This document shows, in pieces, positions 1 through 10,339 of a stretch of DNA of 64,000 bases (position 1 is its first letter; each line of letters starts with the position of its first letter). The position numbers and the translations under genes are program-made. The stretch comes from Dipteris shenzhenensis (Eukaryota > Polypodiophyta > Polypodiopsida > Gleicheniales): assembly GCA_047967505.1 (NCBI GenBank), contig CM106540.1; one strand, written 5' to 3'. The notes beneath the pieces were generated by a model. That model was not told where the DNA came from. It saw only the letters and a program-made list of their open reading frames with translations, and made no database searches.

Positions 1-35
1 TAGGCTGGTCAATCCTAATCAAACTTCCAACCATC

Positions 36-215
36 TGTTGGGGGGGTAAAGGCCAATGGCCTAGTATATACCCCTTTGTACCAAACATACATAATAAGAG
101 CTTACCTTGATCTGGGTGAGTTAGCACCCACAATGTCGGTGTTCTTCCTTTCTTTGTTGCTCTCCGATAAGACCTCTTCCGTTAACCCGTCGACAGAATC
201 GAACGGAAGATGACG
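36..215 (+). repeat. possible LTR fragment, related to the copia F LTR
   Basis: The stretch opens with TGTTGGGGGGGTAAAGGCC, which resembles the TGTGGGGGTTAAAGGCC start of the LTR at 47869. Both go on to a GCACCCAC motif and a pyrimidine-rich tail with GCTCTCC. No primer binding site follows and similarity is patchy, so this is a weak call. It could also be unrelated sequence. Confidence 0.2.
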
Positions 216-429
216 AAAAAGACGTGGGGAGCTCTCACGGTCGATCGCATGCACCATTGCTAGTACCCTAGTTCATATGAACTCCCACAGACCTGAAGAA
301 CCCGTGCGATGCCAGAGATCTGCTCGTTGACGTGTGCATGGTGGCGGGGAGGTCGCCATTGTTCCAACGACCCAAGTCTTTGACCCAAGTCTTCTATAAA
401 ACCATATGGATAGGATTGGGTTAGAAGCA

Positions 430-1000
430 AGGCCACGGCCCCGGTGGTTAGCCAGGCCGTGATGTATTTCGAGCATCTGTGCAGAGGTCACGGGTTTGAG
501 TCTGGCAGGGGGAGGCAAAGCACGAGCTGACGAGGGGGCCGACCCCATTCTTTTGCTGATCTCCAAAGAAACAATATAGCCAGGAGGCCCGGCTTGGTTA
601 CACTAACCAAGACTTGGCTCCATGGCTAGCCCAACGATAGGCACTGCGGTTGCTTTCCCGATGGTTTTGAGTTCGATCCCGAGCGCAGTGGTGCGCTAAC
701 GTTTTGGGCGCGCCCACGTTCAGGCGAGGACAAAATAAAAGCAAGTGGCCCTGCCTAGTTACACCAACTGACAGGTGGCTCGGTGGTTGGCGCTTTGAGT
801 TCCTGGGAGGAGTTCAAGGGCTCGAATACCCCGTGCAGCTATGCAGAGATTTGGGACGTGCGCGTGGAAGAAAGTACATGATATGTATAAGTGGTAGGTT
901 TTGGTTACACTAACCAAGACCAAGCCACTTGGCTATCCCGACGGGAGGTTCTGCGCGTAGTTACCTGGAGGTTGTGAGTTCGAGTACTGGCGGTTGGCCA
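430..1000 (+). repeat. four degenerate tRNA-like (SINE-like) modules
   Basis: Four segments of about 90-110 bp each pair an A-box-like block with a B-box-like block about 40-50 bp downstream. Pairs are near 441-453/492-502, 619-636/671-680, 775-793/818-830 and 926-945/976-987. The third is clearest, with GTGGCTCGGTGGTTGGCGC then GGGCTCGAATACC. Modules 2 and 4 are preceded by the same GGTTACACTAACCAAGAC string. This is the promoter layout of tRNA-derived SINEs. No folding tRNA, poly-A tail or target duplication was seen. The rest of 216-1306 holds no recognisable gene. Confidence 0.35.
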
Positions 1001-1306
1001 TCCTTTTAGCAGAGTCTGCTAAGTTTGGCAGTACATCCAGTTTAGTTTGGCGGTTCGAACAGTTTAGCCCCGGCTAACTTTAGTTAGTCTCAACTAGCCA
1101 GACAAGGGGCTTTTGGAAACAGACTTCACAGCCATGTTCCCCCTCTTGTCTTGAGTTTTCGGAGCAAGCCTCGGGCATTACTCTTGCTACACGATGCTTC
1201 GACAAGCATTATGTGAAGGAGCAATTCTCCAAAGCCGTAGCTCTCAGAAGGAGTTCTAGTCGATTCCTTTGAGCGTCTGAAGGACCAGGGCACCTTTGTG
1301 AAGGTG

Positions 1307-1659
1307 TGTTGAGATATCGAGCTCCACTCGTGATATGCCAGGGTGACCGTTGTGCATTTATGTCACCGACTTGTTAGCTGCAGATGCAGTTGGTACACCG
1401 CCCACGAATAATAGCTGGATGATAGCTATCCTTATCTACTCTAGTTTGTGGCTCAGTTAGTATGCCACCTTAGTTAGTTGAGTTTGGTTTGAGACCCACA
1501 TATAGGGTTCTTCTATTTTCTTTGTACTTGTGTTCTTTTGGCTTACACAACTAAGAAGAGGAAAATTGTTTTCAGCCTCCACTTTTGTGTGTATTCCCCC
1601 ATTGTGCATGTGAGAAAGCCGCAAGTGAGACTCCTTCCCTCTCTCCCACTATCTTCACA
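1307..1659 (+). repeat. 5' LTR of copia family A copy 1
   Basis: The 353-bp repeat starts TGTTGAGATATCGAGC and ends CTTCACA directly before a TGGTATCAGAG primer site. It is nearly colinear with the reverse complement of 54124-54477, including the blocks with GTATGCCACCTTAGTTAG and GAGACCCACATATAGGG. The start is supported by copy 2, where the same TGTTGAG follows a GGGGGAG polypurine tract. Confidence 0.85.
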
Positions 1660-1672
1660 TGGTATCAGAGAC
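1660..1672 (+). other. primer binding site, initiator-Met tRNA type
   Basis: TGGTATCAGAGAC follows the LTR end immediately. It matches the 3' end complement of plant initiator methionine tRNA in its first eleven bases, the usual primer for plant copia elements. Confidence 0.7.
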
Positions 1673-2202
1673 TTGTTCGTGGTAAGGAGCTCAAGAAAGC
1701 AAACCAAGTTCGCGGTGTCCTAGTAAGAGGACCAGTGTTGCTTTCCTATTTCGAGTTTGGGAGCAAATCTCTGCAGGTAGCACAACCAAAAGTGCAAGAG
1801 TGCACTATCTCAGATTGAGACGCCCTTCGCGGTGTGGCGAGAGTGCAGTATATGCTGCGGGTTAGGGCAAAGCCCTGGGTGACTTTATTTTTTTGATTCG
1901 AGGCCATTTCGGGGCCCATTTTGAAGGCGGAAGTTCTTCGCACGCACTCAGAAAAAGGCCCTGTTTTTGCTGTGCGACCACTGCTCGGCTAGTCGGTGAA
2001 AAGTTACCGCAGAAATTGCATCATATGCCTGTGTGCAGAGATATTGGGAGTTGCAGAATCATGCTTGTTGCCTGTTGATGCAAAATCGTCACTAGGAAGT
2101 GACTGTGTGGTCAAATACCACTTTCGTCAGTTTTGCAGATTTACCCTTGTGAGGTAGAAGCTGTGTTTTTTGCAGTGACAGAATATTTTACAGTGTTCTA
2201 TA

Positions 2203-2410
2203 ATGGCGTCTGATTCTCTTTCACAGATTGTCACTGAAAAGCTTGACAAGAACAACTTCCAAGCATGGAAGTTTAGAATGACGAATTTTCTTATGGGAAA
2301 AGGCTATTGGGAGTTCATTACAGGAAATGAAGAAGAACCATCCTTGAACAAGGTTTCCCCCCACAAACCTACTTCCAAGACTTTTCAAGCAGTTAAATCT
2401 CCTTGGAAAT
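2203..2410 (+). pseudogene. copia family A gag, N-terminal fragment
   Basis: The frame starts MASDSLSQIVTEKLDKNNF and continues with a W-x-F-R-M block and GKGYWEFITG, the N-terminal pattern of plant copia Gag (W-K-x-x-M, then L-W-x-x-x-x-G). About 70 codons are copia-like. After the run NKVSP the similarity fades and the frame stops at 2433. The remainder of gag and all of pol are absent. It would have encoded the capsid-forming protein of the element. Confidence 0.75.
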
Positions 2411-2436
2411 GTCCTCTTGATAGACTTGAGTGAGCT

Positions 2437-2676
2437 TCATGCAACACGATAGCTTGCTCTTGTGTAAAAACCATCGACAAAGGACTCCATCTGCACGTTG
2501 TCGATACAGTTGTCCACCGAGATCAAGGTGTATTTCCAAGCCTTTAAGGCCAGTTGCCTACGTTTATCCTGAGGCATTGTTTTTGGAAATATGCCCTTAG
2601 ATAAATTATCCATCAACTCAACATACTCATTCTCACAATAGTCTACTGCAAATAGTTTAGCATTCGGTGGCTCCAT
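2437..2676 (-). pseudogene. gypsy RNase H to integrase linker fragment (G1)
   Basis: The minus-strand frame contains NLSKGIFPKTMPQDKRRQLA followed by LKAWKYTLIS. This is the conserved linker between RNase H and the integrase zinc-binding domain in plant gypsy polyproteins. It is the most 3' part of G1 pol left. Beyond it the copia A fragment begins. Confidence 0.65.
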
Positions 2677-3153
2677 ATTAGCTCCTTGTGTATCCTCGGG
2701 TGCTAGTAACCTGGATAAACATTAGCTCCCACATGGCCCTTGCCTAGCTTATGAATTATTTTGAAGTTGAATTCTTGAAGCAAAAGCATCCAACGAACAA
2801 GTCATCCTTGAATGATAGTCTTGTTCGTAAGATAAAGCAAGGCTTGATGATCTACATAGAACACAAAATGATTACCAAGTAAATAATGCCTTAATTTTTG
2901 CACATTAAATACCACTCCCAAATCTTCTCACTCGATAGTGCTATAATTGGACTCAATAGGTGTTAGTAATCGGCTATCATAATATACGGGATAGTCTAGC
3001 CACCTATCTGGCTAAGCTAGAATAATGCCTAAAGCATAGCCAGAAGCATCCACATGCACATGAAAGATGACATCCCATTTTGGTTGCCTTAGAATAGGAG
3101 TAACCATTGCTCCATTCTTCAAATCATGGAAAACTACAGTTTTATGAATGATT

Positions 3154-3876
3154 TGTAAGAAAATAGTACGCAGCGGAAGATAACAACAAAACGCAAGTAC
3201 ACGATGGAAAGCTGGAGAGAATACAAAAATTCTGATATACCAAACTGCTGATACAACTGATGGTTGGCTGTCCACCCGTGCGCTCTACAGACAGAGCTTC
3301 GATGGTGATCTAGACAGATGCTGGACGGAGGACTATGAGCGTGAAGAACTGGTGATCTGATGATAGGGGGTGGCCACTTATATAGTGTAAGTGGTTGACG
3401 GTCGGCCCTATAATAGGCAGTCGGCCTAATAGACAGTCGGCGTGGAAGACCAGCCGACCCTTCAGAAAACATGCCGGCGGGCAGATGAAGGATCGCGCAT
3501 AGGTCATACCATCGCTGGGGGCTTTGCCCCCAGGCCCTCACCGGGGGCCTGCGCCCCCCGGACCCCCGGACCCTGCCGTTGGGGGCTTTGCCCCCGGGCC
3601 CCCACCGGGGGCCTGCGCCCCCCGGACCCCCTGCTATCGGGGGGGCTATCGCCCCCCCGAACCCCCCCTTTTTGCAGACGGGTATCTACTCTTGGCTCCT
3701 AAGCCGTCTCATAACCATCTGGTCTACTCTAAGACCCCTTCCAGTGTCTAAACTGGGGATCCCTCCCAATATCCGATACCCATCATGGCTTCTCCCCATA
3801 TGGGGGCCTTACAACATTGGGTACACAGAATATTGGTGGGTTACATGAGAGGTGGACATTTGAGCTAACTCTAACA
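3154..3876 (-). repeat. solo LTR, copia family C, with 5-bp target duplication TGATT
   Basis: The 723-bp LTR on the minus strand begins TGTTAGAGTTAGC (at 3876) and ends TTTTCTTACA (at 3154). It is flanked by TGATT at 3149-3153 and 3877-3881. It is homologous to the 3' LTR at 30875-31604, sharing the start region, the GGAGAAGCCATG block, the TATATAAG box (here 3377-3384) and the downstream CCATCGAAGCTCT block. No internal element sequence is present, the signature of LTR-LTR recombination. A GC-rich hairpin array occupies 3517-3665. Confidence 0.9.
3517..3665. repeat. GC-rich hairpin array inside the solo LTR
   Basis: Two units of about 60-70 bp each contain the perfect palindrome GGGGGCTTTGCCCCC and a CGGGGGCCTGCGCCCCCCGG arm, followed by a third partial unit. 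The stretch is far more GC-rich than its surroundings. A weaker version (GGGGGCAACACCCCC and related) sits at the same place in the LTR at 31050-31150. Confidence 0.75.
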
Positions 3877-4047
3877 TGATTTTGAAGATGAACTATTGAA
3901 GCAAAAGCAGCTAACAAGTCATCCTTGAACAATAGTCTTGTTCATAAGATAAAGCAAGGCTTGATGATCTAAATAGAACATAAAATGATTACTGAGTAAA
4001 TAATGCCTTAGTTTTTAGCATTAGTTTTTGCACACTAAATACCATTC

Positions 4048-5395
4048 CTAAATCTTCTCGCTCGGTAGTGCTATAATTGGACTCGGTAGGTGTAATCGGC
4101 TAGCATAATATACGGGATAGTCTAGCCACCCATCTAGCTGAGCCAAAATACTACCTAAGGCATAGCCGGAAGCATCCACATGCACATGAAAGATGACATC
4201 CCATTTTGGTTGCCTTAGAATAGGAGTAACCATTGCTTGGTTCTTCAAATCATGGAAAACTACAGTTAATTCAGCATTCCATTCAAACTCAGCATCTTTC
4301 TTTGTTAAATCATACAAAGGTGCTACAATCCTAGGAAATTCTTTGATGAATCTTTGATAGAAACTAATCAACCCCACAAAAGAATGCAATTGAGTTAGAT
4401 TTTGAGGCTCAGGCATTTATTGTATGGTTTTAATTTTACTTGGCTCGGTTCTTATGACATCCTTTGACATAACATAGCCGAGTAGTATCTCGACTCAAAC
4501 ATAGAATACACTCCTAGCTGGATTCAATGAGATACCCGCTTGTCTGCATCTCATAAAAACCTTCTCCAAGTATCCAATATGATCTACATCTAAGGAATAG
4601 ACACATAAATCATCGAGATAAATGGCAATGAACTCTGTAAGGTAGTCTCAAAAAGTTTCAACCATAAAAATCTGGAAGGTTGATGAGGCATTTCTCTATC
4701 TAAAAGGCATAAATTTAGTTGCATAAGCACCCCATTCTATAATAAAGGCAGATCCTATAGAGCCACTATGATCTGATTATAACCACTGTAACCATCCATA
4801 AATGAGTACATCTCATGTCCTATAACTTGATCCAAAGTTCCATCGATAAAGGGTATAGGAAATGGATCAAGAATTTTCTAGGCATTCAACTTCCTATAGT
4901 CCACATAGACTCGAAGTTTTCCATATTTCTTAAGCACAATCACAATCGGAAAGAGCTCATCACTACGATCGATAAGATAGATGAACCCAGCTGATCCAAC
5001 TTGACCTTTGCCTATTTGGCATAGTTAAGATTCATTCTATACCTTTGTTGTCGAATTGGTTTAGCATCTGGCACTAACGATATCTTGTGATGACACAACT
5101 TAGTAGGAACTCCCCTTAAGTCTATATAACTTCATGCAAACACATCCTTGTATCTAACAAATAAATCTCTTATCATTCCGAGTTGCTCAAAAGAAAGATT
5201 AGCACTTACCACTACCATAGCAGAGTGATCTTGTGTTTTGAGGTTCAATTCTTGTGTTGGCTTTGGAATCAACTCTTCAATACCAAGTCGAGTGATAGTC
5301 ATTGGTACCTCAGAAATCTCCCTTCCCCCTTCAATATCCTCAGTAAAATTACACAGTAAAAGATCTTTCTTCTTAGCGATCTCCTCATCCTTCAA
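4048..5395 (-). pseudogene. gypsy G1 reverse transcriptase and RNase H
   Basis: In minus-strand order, a KDVFA motif ends the block 5132-5395, just before RT. RT motifs follow: LDPFPIPFIDGTLDQV, a D-G-Y-S-G-Y-N-Q-I block and, near 4606, FIAIYLDDLCVYS with an intact YLDD catalytic pair. The RT connection domain (HSFVGLISFYQRFIKEFP) and RNase H (FHVHVDASGYALG) follow at 4048-4416. Stops and frameshifts separate the pieces, so no working enzyme can be made. Family assignment is firm. Confidence 0.8.
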
Positions 5396-5549
5396 CTTCT
5401 ATTTGATGTCTGTAGCCACTTGGAAAATGTCTATCTCACCTACAGGTAGGACACTACAACTCCATCAACTGTGACTCGACATCCTAAGGAAATGGACCTG
5501 TGACTCTAGATTCTTTGGTGGAAAACATGTAGGAACCTTCCGAGGGTCG

Positions 5550-5920
5550 GTCTGACAGTCCGTACAATTGTACAGCAGATAATTGTACGAGCTGTTGTTG
5601 TACGAAACTACAGCTGGTGGATTTGGTAGGCATGCTGTTCCATAGCAATCACAATGAAACTAACTATACAATAGATGCCGCCTATGGAAATGACCACATC
5701 CTACAACATACCTTTTGGGTCAACTGGGCATTGGTTTGTCATGTGCACTCGAAAGAGTGATGGATTATATGACTTGAACTTCAGCCTCTAGGCAATTTCT
5801 TTAGAGATGATATTCAGTCCTGAGCCCCATTCCACTATTATACTCGGCATATCTTGTTTCTTAACCTTGATGGTGATCATTGGAACTTCTTCATCAACTA
5901 TTGGAGTATCAATCATAGGT
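5550..5920 (-). pseudogene. gypsy G1 aspartic protease relic
   Basis: On the minus strand a short frame around 5810-5870 reads IIVEWGSGLNIISKEIA, resembling the D-x-G-S-x-x-N-I-I active-site loop of plant gypsy retropepsins. The catalytic Asp appears replaced (W-G-S). It lies between gag zinc knuckles and RT, the expected place. Boundaries are approximate. Confidence 0.55.
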
Positions 5921-6399
5921 ATAGTGGCTAAGGATTGCATTTACTTTGGTTGCTCGGATGACTCCTTAATTTACTAAGCGAAGAAATCATGACAGTATGG
6001 AGCTTTTCACATTGACTCGGCAAATGTCAAACTGACTTGCATATTCTTAAATGTTTCCCATGCTTGGGTTAGCTCTACGCTAGTCTCTTGTGAAATGTTT
6101 GATTTTTCTTCTTTGGCTTTAGATTTTGAGGATTCCCCTCTCTCAAAATGCTGAGTTTGCTTGGGCATTTCTATTGTTGGAGCTTTTTCCTTCAGTTCCC
6201 TTGCAATTTTGGCTGCTAAACTCCTTTTGTGCTTTCTAATTGATTTCTTTACTTGAAGGGTCTATGCCTTCAACAATGGTTGTCACTGATCATTTTGATC
6301 AAGTGATCGAGTGATCACCTAAGAATCAACTATATCCAGAAACTCAACTACAACTGCTCAACATTCTGGATCCATTTCTTTCCTTTCCATATTATTCTT

Positions 6400-8100
6400 A
6401 AGAAAATTCAAATGTTCTGTCCAAATTGGACAGTTAGAATACATATGATTTTTTCCACAATAGAAGCACTTGATTTTAAATGGGTTGGTCTTCTCTTTAC
6501 CATTCTTCCCTTTGTCCTTCTACTCAAGATGCAGTGGTTTGCCGCTCGGTTGTCAGTATCATTCGCCACTTGGTTGGCTGACACTTAGCAATTTTTACCA
6601 TTGAACCAACAATTTGACTCATCATGCCTAGATTTGGTGCAGGTATTACAATACTTAGTCTTGCATTCCTCTTCCACATGTCCACCTCTGGAACACTTGT
6701 TACACCATTTCTCATTCTTACCTGGCTTACCTCGAATGCCCAATTCTTTTAAGGCCTTCTTCATCTTAGTTTTTAGTTTGTCTTTCTTTACTGGTATCTC
6801 CTCAATGTCACATCTTTCTTCTTTACCTTATTTTTTGAGCCTTCACTCTTCTCCAAAGCAATAGCTTAGTTTAATAGTTCCTCATAGGTTTTAGTTAGGT
6901 TGACTATCTCTAGTTGGCCCAAATCTACCTGGGTACAACCTGTGATGAACCATGTCTGAGCATTTTTAATTAAGGTACATGGAAAATAATCCATATACTC
7001 TTCATCTATTGTTGCACCATTGATATGACACACACAAAAAACTCTGCACGTGACTACAGGGGTCCATCATCTATGCTTTTGAAAATTTGAAGCTTTACTT
7101 TGATGTTGTTGCTTCAAAACTCAAGAAAGCAGGCCTTCCACTCATAAGAAATAAATCACTAGCCTTCCACTAGTCATAGCTATCTTAATGAGTGTGGGGT
7201 CACAATAGACTCTCCTTGACTCAGTTGGTACTATCTTTAGGCCTTAAAGGTACAGCTTGGCATATGCCTATTGGCCAAGTAGTATTTCTATCTATTGTGA
7301 GAGAAACTTGGGAAAACTACCTTAGTTTCTCTCCATTCACCTCCAGTCTTTGGTGAAGTCTCTATCCATTAAAAGCATGCCTTTCTTCCCCCAATGATGG
7401 ATTCTTTGTCCATAATCCATAGCCGATCTTTTCCTTCATACCTTTATGGATGTAATCCCTCTAGAATGATAGCCGAGTACTATCAAAGATTATCTCTTTG
7501 TTCTCTGAGTTGGTCTTTGCATTCATTCTAATGCTCCACTGAGGAAATGGAGATCCACTCAAACTCCAAACTCTCCCCATTGATGAGTGTTCAGAATCCA
7601 CTTGCCACGATGGACTTTCATCTGCCAATCTCATGGGTTGCCTCATCCCAACACCATCATTTTGACCTTCTAGCTCTACATAATAGTCGATTTCCACCCC
7701 TCAGGTTGCATAGCCGATTCTCTCTCCTCTTGCTCATTGCTCATGTTGGATAGATGCTTTTGCCAGCCTCCTTCGGGCATTGAACTCTAAATCTGAGACC
7801 ACTCCACTTCTCATAGTCAAAAGTAACCAATTCCAATGGCTCAAATACTCTTTGCATCTGGTCATGTATCTTCTTTGTCTTTTCGATCGTGTGTCAGCCG
7901 TTGATTAAGGTAGAAATTATTTGAATAGCAATCATAGTCCTCTTTGTATTCCAGACACCGGTCTTCAAGCACTCTACCAGTTGAAGCCACTCGTCTGGAG
8001 TCACTTGAATAAAATTTTTGTAGTAGCCCATGATTCCCAACAACTATTTTACTTCGTCGCTAGTCAATATGAACTCTTTTTTCCTTGACACTAAGCTTAC
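6400..8100 (-). pseudogene. gypsy G1 gag with three zinc-knuckle-like motifs
   Basis: Minus-strand translation gives two adjacent CCHC-type motifs near 6640-6720 (WCNKCSRGGHVEEEC, then YCNTCTKSRHDESNC). A third, shorter CFYCGKNHMYSNC lies near 6440-6480. Such motifs bind the RNA genome in the particle. The upstream part (7000-8100) is too broken by stops to follow as one frame, and its assignment to gag rests on position between LTR and knuckles. Confidence 0.6.
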
Positions 8101-8250
8101 TAACTCGCTTCTCTAAATCTCCTAACCTGACAACTCATCAACTCAAAATTCAAATGACCCTTCCCTAGTAGGAACCTAACCCGATCTTGCACTCAGTGAA
8201 GATTCTTTCTCTTGTATTCCTAAGATAGATGTGCTCAGGTGTAGAACAGA

Positions 8251-8656
8251 TGTCAACATATATACACTTAGAGGTTAAGGTTAGCTATCGTAGGAGAACC
8301 ATGTGATGAAGGGAGAATACCGAGTCACGTACACACTTCAAAACACTTATAAGATGGAGTAAAAAAGGTAACATAGTTAAATATGTAACCAACTTTTAGT
8401 TGTGGTAACATAGTCAAATATGTAACCAACATTTAGTTGTATTGAATTAACTAACTTGATTACAACCAAGCCGCTTCAGTGTGCAGTGAACACTCCCTAT
8501 CCTAGTAAGCTCAAGTCAGAGGAAGAGAACTTGGCACACTGCTCTCTTATTCTCTTCACTGCCCATTACAACCATATCATTTTTCCTAAGAAAACTACTT
8601 TACAAAAAGATATGTGCTCGATGCACCAACCTTCATCTGCTAGATTGGTGGTGACA
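8251..8656 (-). repeat. 5' LTR of gypsy G1
   Basis: On the minus strand it begins TGTCACCACCAATCTAGCAG. It matches the plus-strand repeat at 27191-27481 over about 290 bp, through TTTGAAGTGTGTA. The 3' limit is placed at TGTTGACA (8251), which gives matching inverted ends TGTCA/TGACA, but no canonical primer site follows, so that edge is uncertain. A TATATA stretch lies at about 8260. Confidence 0.6.
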
Positions 8657-8775
8657 CTATAGAAGAGTGCTCAAGTAAGACCATTGCTTCCAGTCGGCAC
8701 TTGATGACCAAACTTAAAATCAGCTCCATGGTACCCTAACCCAAGGGCTAACAATGGCTCTTAAAATGGGTAATA

Positions 8776-9190
8776 TGTACTTCTAAGTTCATCTTTGAAA
8801 ATATCATATGCCGGTATGGATGCACTTTGCAGCTTATCAATGGCCACTCGGAGTTCATATCTAAAAATATCATATGCCGGTATGGATGTCCTTTGCAGCT
8901 TGTCAGTGACCACTCAGAGATAGATCGACTCAAAGTACTTCTAAGTTCAATTTTGAAAACATCATATGCAGCTATGGATGCCTTTTGTAGCTTGTCAGTG
9001 GTTGGCCACTTGGAGCTCATATATGAAAATATCATATGTTAGTATGGATGTCCTTTGCAGCTTGTCAGTGACCACTCGTAGATAGATTGACTCGAAGTAC
9101 TTCTAAGTTCATCTTTGAAAATATCATATGCAGCTATGGATTCTCTTTGCAACTTGTCAATGGCCAAGGGACACATTTTCTCAATGATGC
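8776..9190 (+). repeat. alternating tandem repeat within a gypsy integrase segment
   Basis: Five units alternate between a form of about 66-70 bp and a form of about 91 bp (A-B-A-B-A). All share ATATCATATG then TATGGATG then TTTGCAGCTTGTCA. On the plus strand the B units encode ENIICRYGCPLQLVSDHS, an integrase catalytic-core motif, so a segment of integrase has been amplified in tandem. The period of the A-B pair is near 157 bp. Confidence 0.65.
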
Positions 9191-9740
9191 GATGCAATAC
9201 TGCCTCCACTACTACTTACTATCCCCATGGGAATAGTGAAGCCGAGTCAAATAATAAGACCCTTAAACTCATCCTTATGAAGACAATACAATCAGCTAAG
9301 GGTGAATGGGGTAAAAGCTGCATTCTGCTTTGTGGGTTATGCAGTTTTCCCCTTAGGATTTATTATTCCAAGTCTTTGAATGGCTAATGAGCATCACTTA
9401 GGTGAGTTAGAAGCAATCAAGGGATGATTGCATCAGTTATGCCACCTGGATGAGTTATGTCTCCAAGCAGCCTGGTCACAATTGGCGATATAGTGTAGAA
9501 GAAAGGCACGGCATGATAGACACATTGTGCCTAAGGATTTGAATAATGGTATGTTCATGTTACTCTAAAATACTAAGCTGGGGCCTATCAAAACAAAATT
9601 TAAGATGGGTTGGAATGGACCCTATCGGCTAGTGGAAGTCTTTGACAATGGGACAATTCAACCCAAAGATTTAGAGGACAAAGTGTTCTGTGAGCTATAC
9701 AATGGAAGCAAAGTAAAGACATACTGAGCAATGAGTTCTT
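8860..9740 (+). pseudogene. gypsy G2 integrase fragment
   Basis: After the repeated NIICRYGCPLQLVSDH block the plus strand encodes TYYPHGNSEAESNNKT followed by LKLILMKTI. This corresponds to the Y-x-P-x-x-N-x-x-x-E-x-x-N-x-T catalytic Glu region of gypsy integrase. Near 9590-9730 a C-terminal piece reads GWNGPYRLVEVFDNGTIQ, the usual G-P-Y-x-V end domain. In-frame stops and shifts break it. Orientation is opposite to G1. Confidence 0.7.
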
Positions 9741-10339
9741 TGGACAAATAGAGTCGAAGGAAAACTACTCAGTTGACAATGCCTTCATATATTTCACAGA
9801 AGACAATATGCCACTAGTTGTTTGGTCATGTTGGAGGAAGTGCATTGTATGCTGCCATGTGGTATGTTGCCATGTGGTAGGATTAACATTGAAGGCACAT
9901 TAATGCAAAATCATCATGCAAAAGAAAGGAAGGATCATATGACCATTGATCTAATAGGACACCCGGTTCTAGATTTGGGTCGACTACATTTGGTTGGGAA
10001 CTCTAGTGTTCATCCTAACTTGTAGATTGAGTATACTATTGACTCTACTTCTTTGTGTCTACAAGAATTGATCCTCTATTCTTGTTTACCATAACCCTCA
10101 TATTTTAGTCTCCCTTTTTGAGACATCTGTTTCTGTTGCACCAATCTATTCCTTTAACTACCCAAACTTTTCACCACCCACCTTCACCCTCACTGTGTAC
10201 TTACACTATCTTTGTCAATCATGGAGACAATGGAGTGCATGAATCGATAGAAGTGGAAGAGAAGCTCTTGCATTTCACCTCCGCACCAAATTGAGAACTT
10301 CTCTAGTGATGTCCTCACAGGAATTCTATAGGCCAACCA
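9741..10339. other. no recognisable gene; gypsy G2 post-integrase region
   Basis: Short open frames only. A locally protein-like frame near 9930-10024 contains a D-L-I-G-H-P-V-L-D-L-G-R-L stretch but was not assigned. Position between G2 integrase and its LTR at 27191 suggests the 3' non-pol part of that element. Confidence 0.3.

Larger units (their letters stand above)
1307..2410 (+). mobile_element. Ty1/copia family A copy 1, truncated (5' LTR, leader, start of gag)
   Basis: The piece contains an LTR, an initiator-Met-type primer binding site, a leader of about 540 bp and the first roughly 70 codons of gag. It then stops abruptly where minus-strand gypsy sequence begins. Its LTR matches in reverse the LTRs at 54124-54477 and 61884-62230, so all three belong to one family. 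No protease, integrase or reverse transcriptase remains here, so it is a non-autonomous relic. Confidence 0.8.
2750..4266 (-). repeat. tandem duplication of gypsy RNase H segment, split by a solo LTR
   Basis: About 390 bp at 2750-3142 is repeated at 3143-3153 plus 3877-4266. Both copies encode the RNase H motif PILRQPKWDVIFHVHVDASG on the minus strand. With the solo LTR removed, the sequence at 3141-3153/3877 continues as the start of the second copy, matching 2749 onward. The duplication therefore existed before the LTR insertion. The copies differ by scattered substitutions and small indels. Confidence 0.75.
2437..8656 (-). mobile_element. Ty3/gypsy element G1, decayed, with 5' LTR
   Basis: Read on the minus strand the order is LTR (8656-8251), gag with zinc knuckles, aspartic protease, reverse transcriptase, RNase H and the linker before integrase. 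This is the Ty3/gypsy gene order. The 3' half of pol (integrase) and the 3' LTR are missing. The element has many stops and frameshifts, an internal tandem duplication, and a solo LTR of an unrelated copia family inside it. Confidence 0.75.

Noticed and set aside
775-830. a functional tRNA gene
   Set aside because: A- and B-box-like motifs are present but no cloverleaf with an acceptor stem could be drawn.
3442-3848. Pro/Gly-rich frames at the GC-rich repeat as a collagen-like protein
   Set aside because: They are translations of the hairpin array in the solo LTR in three registers.
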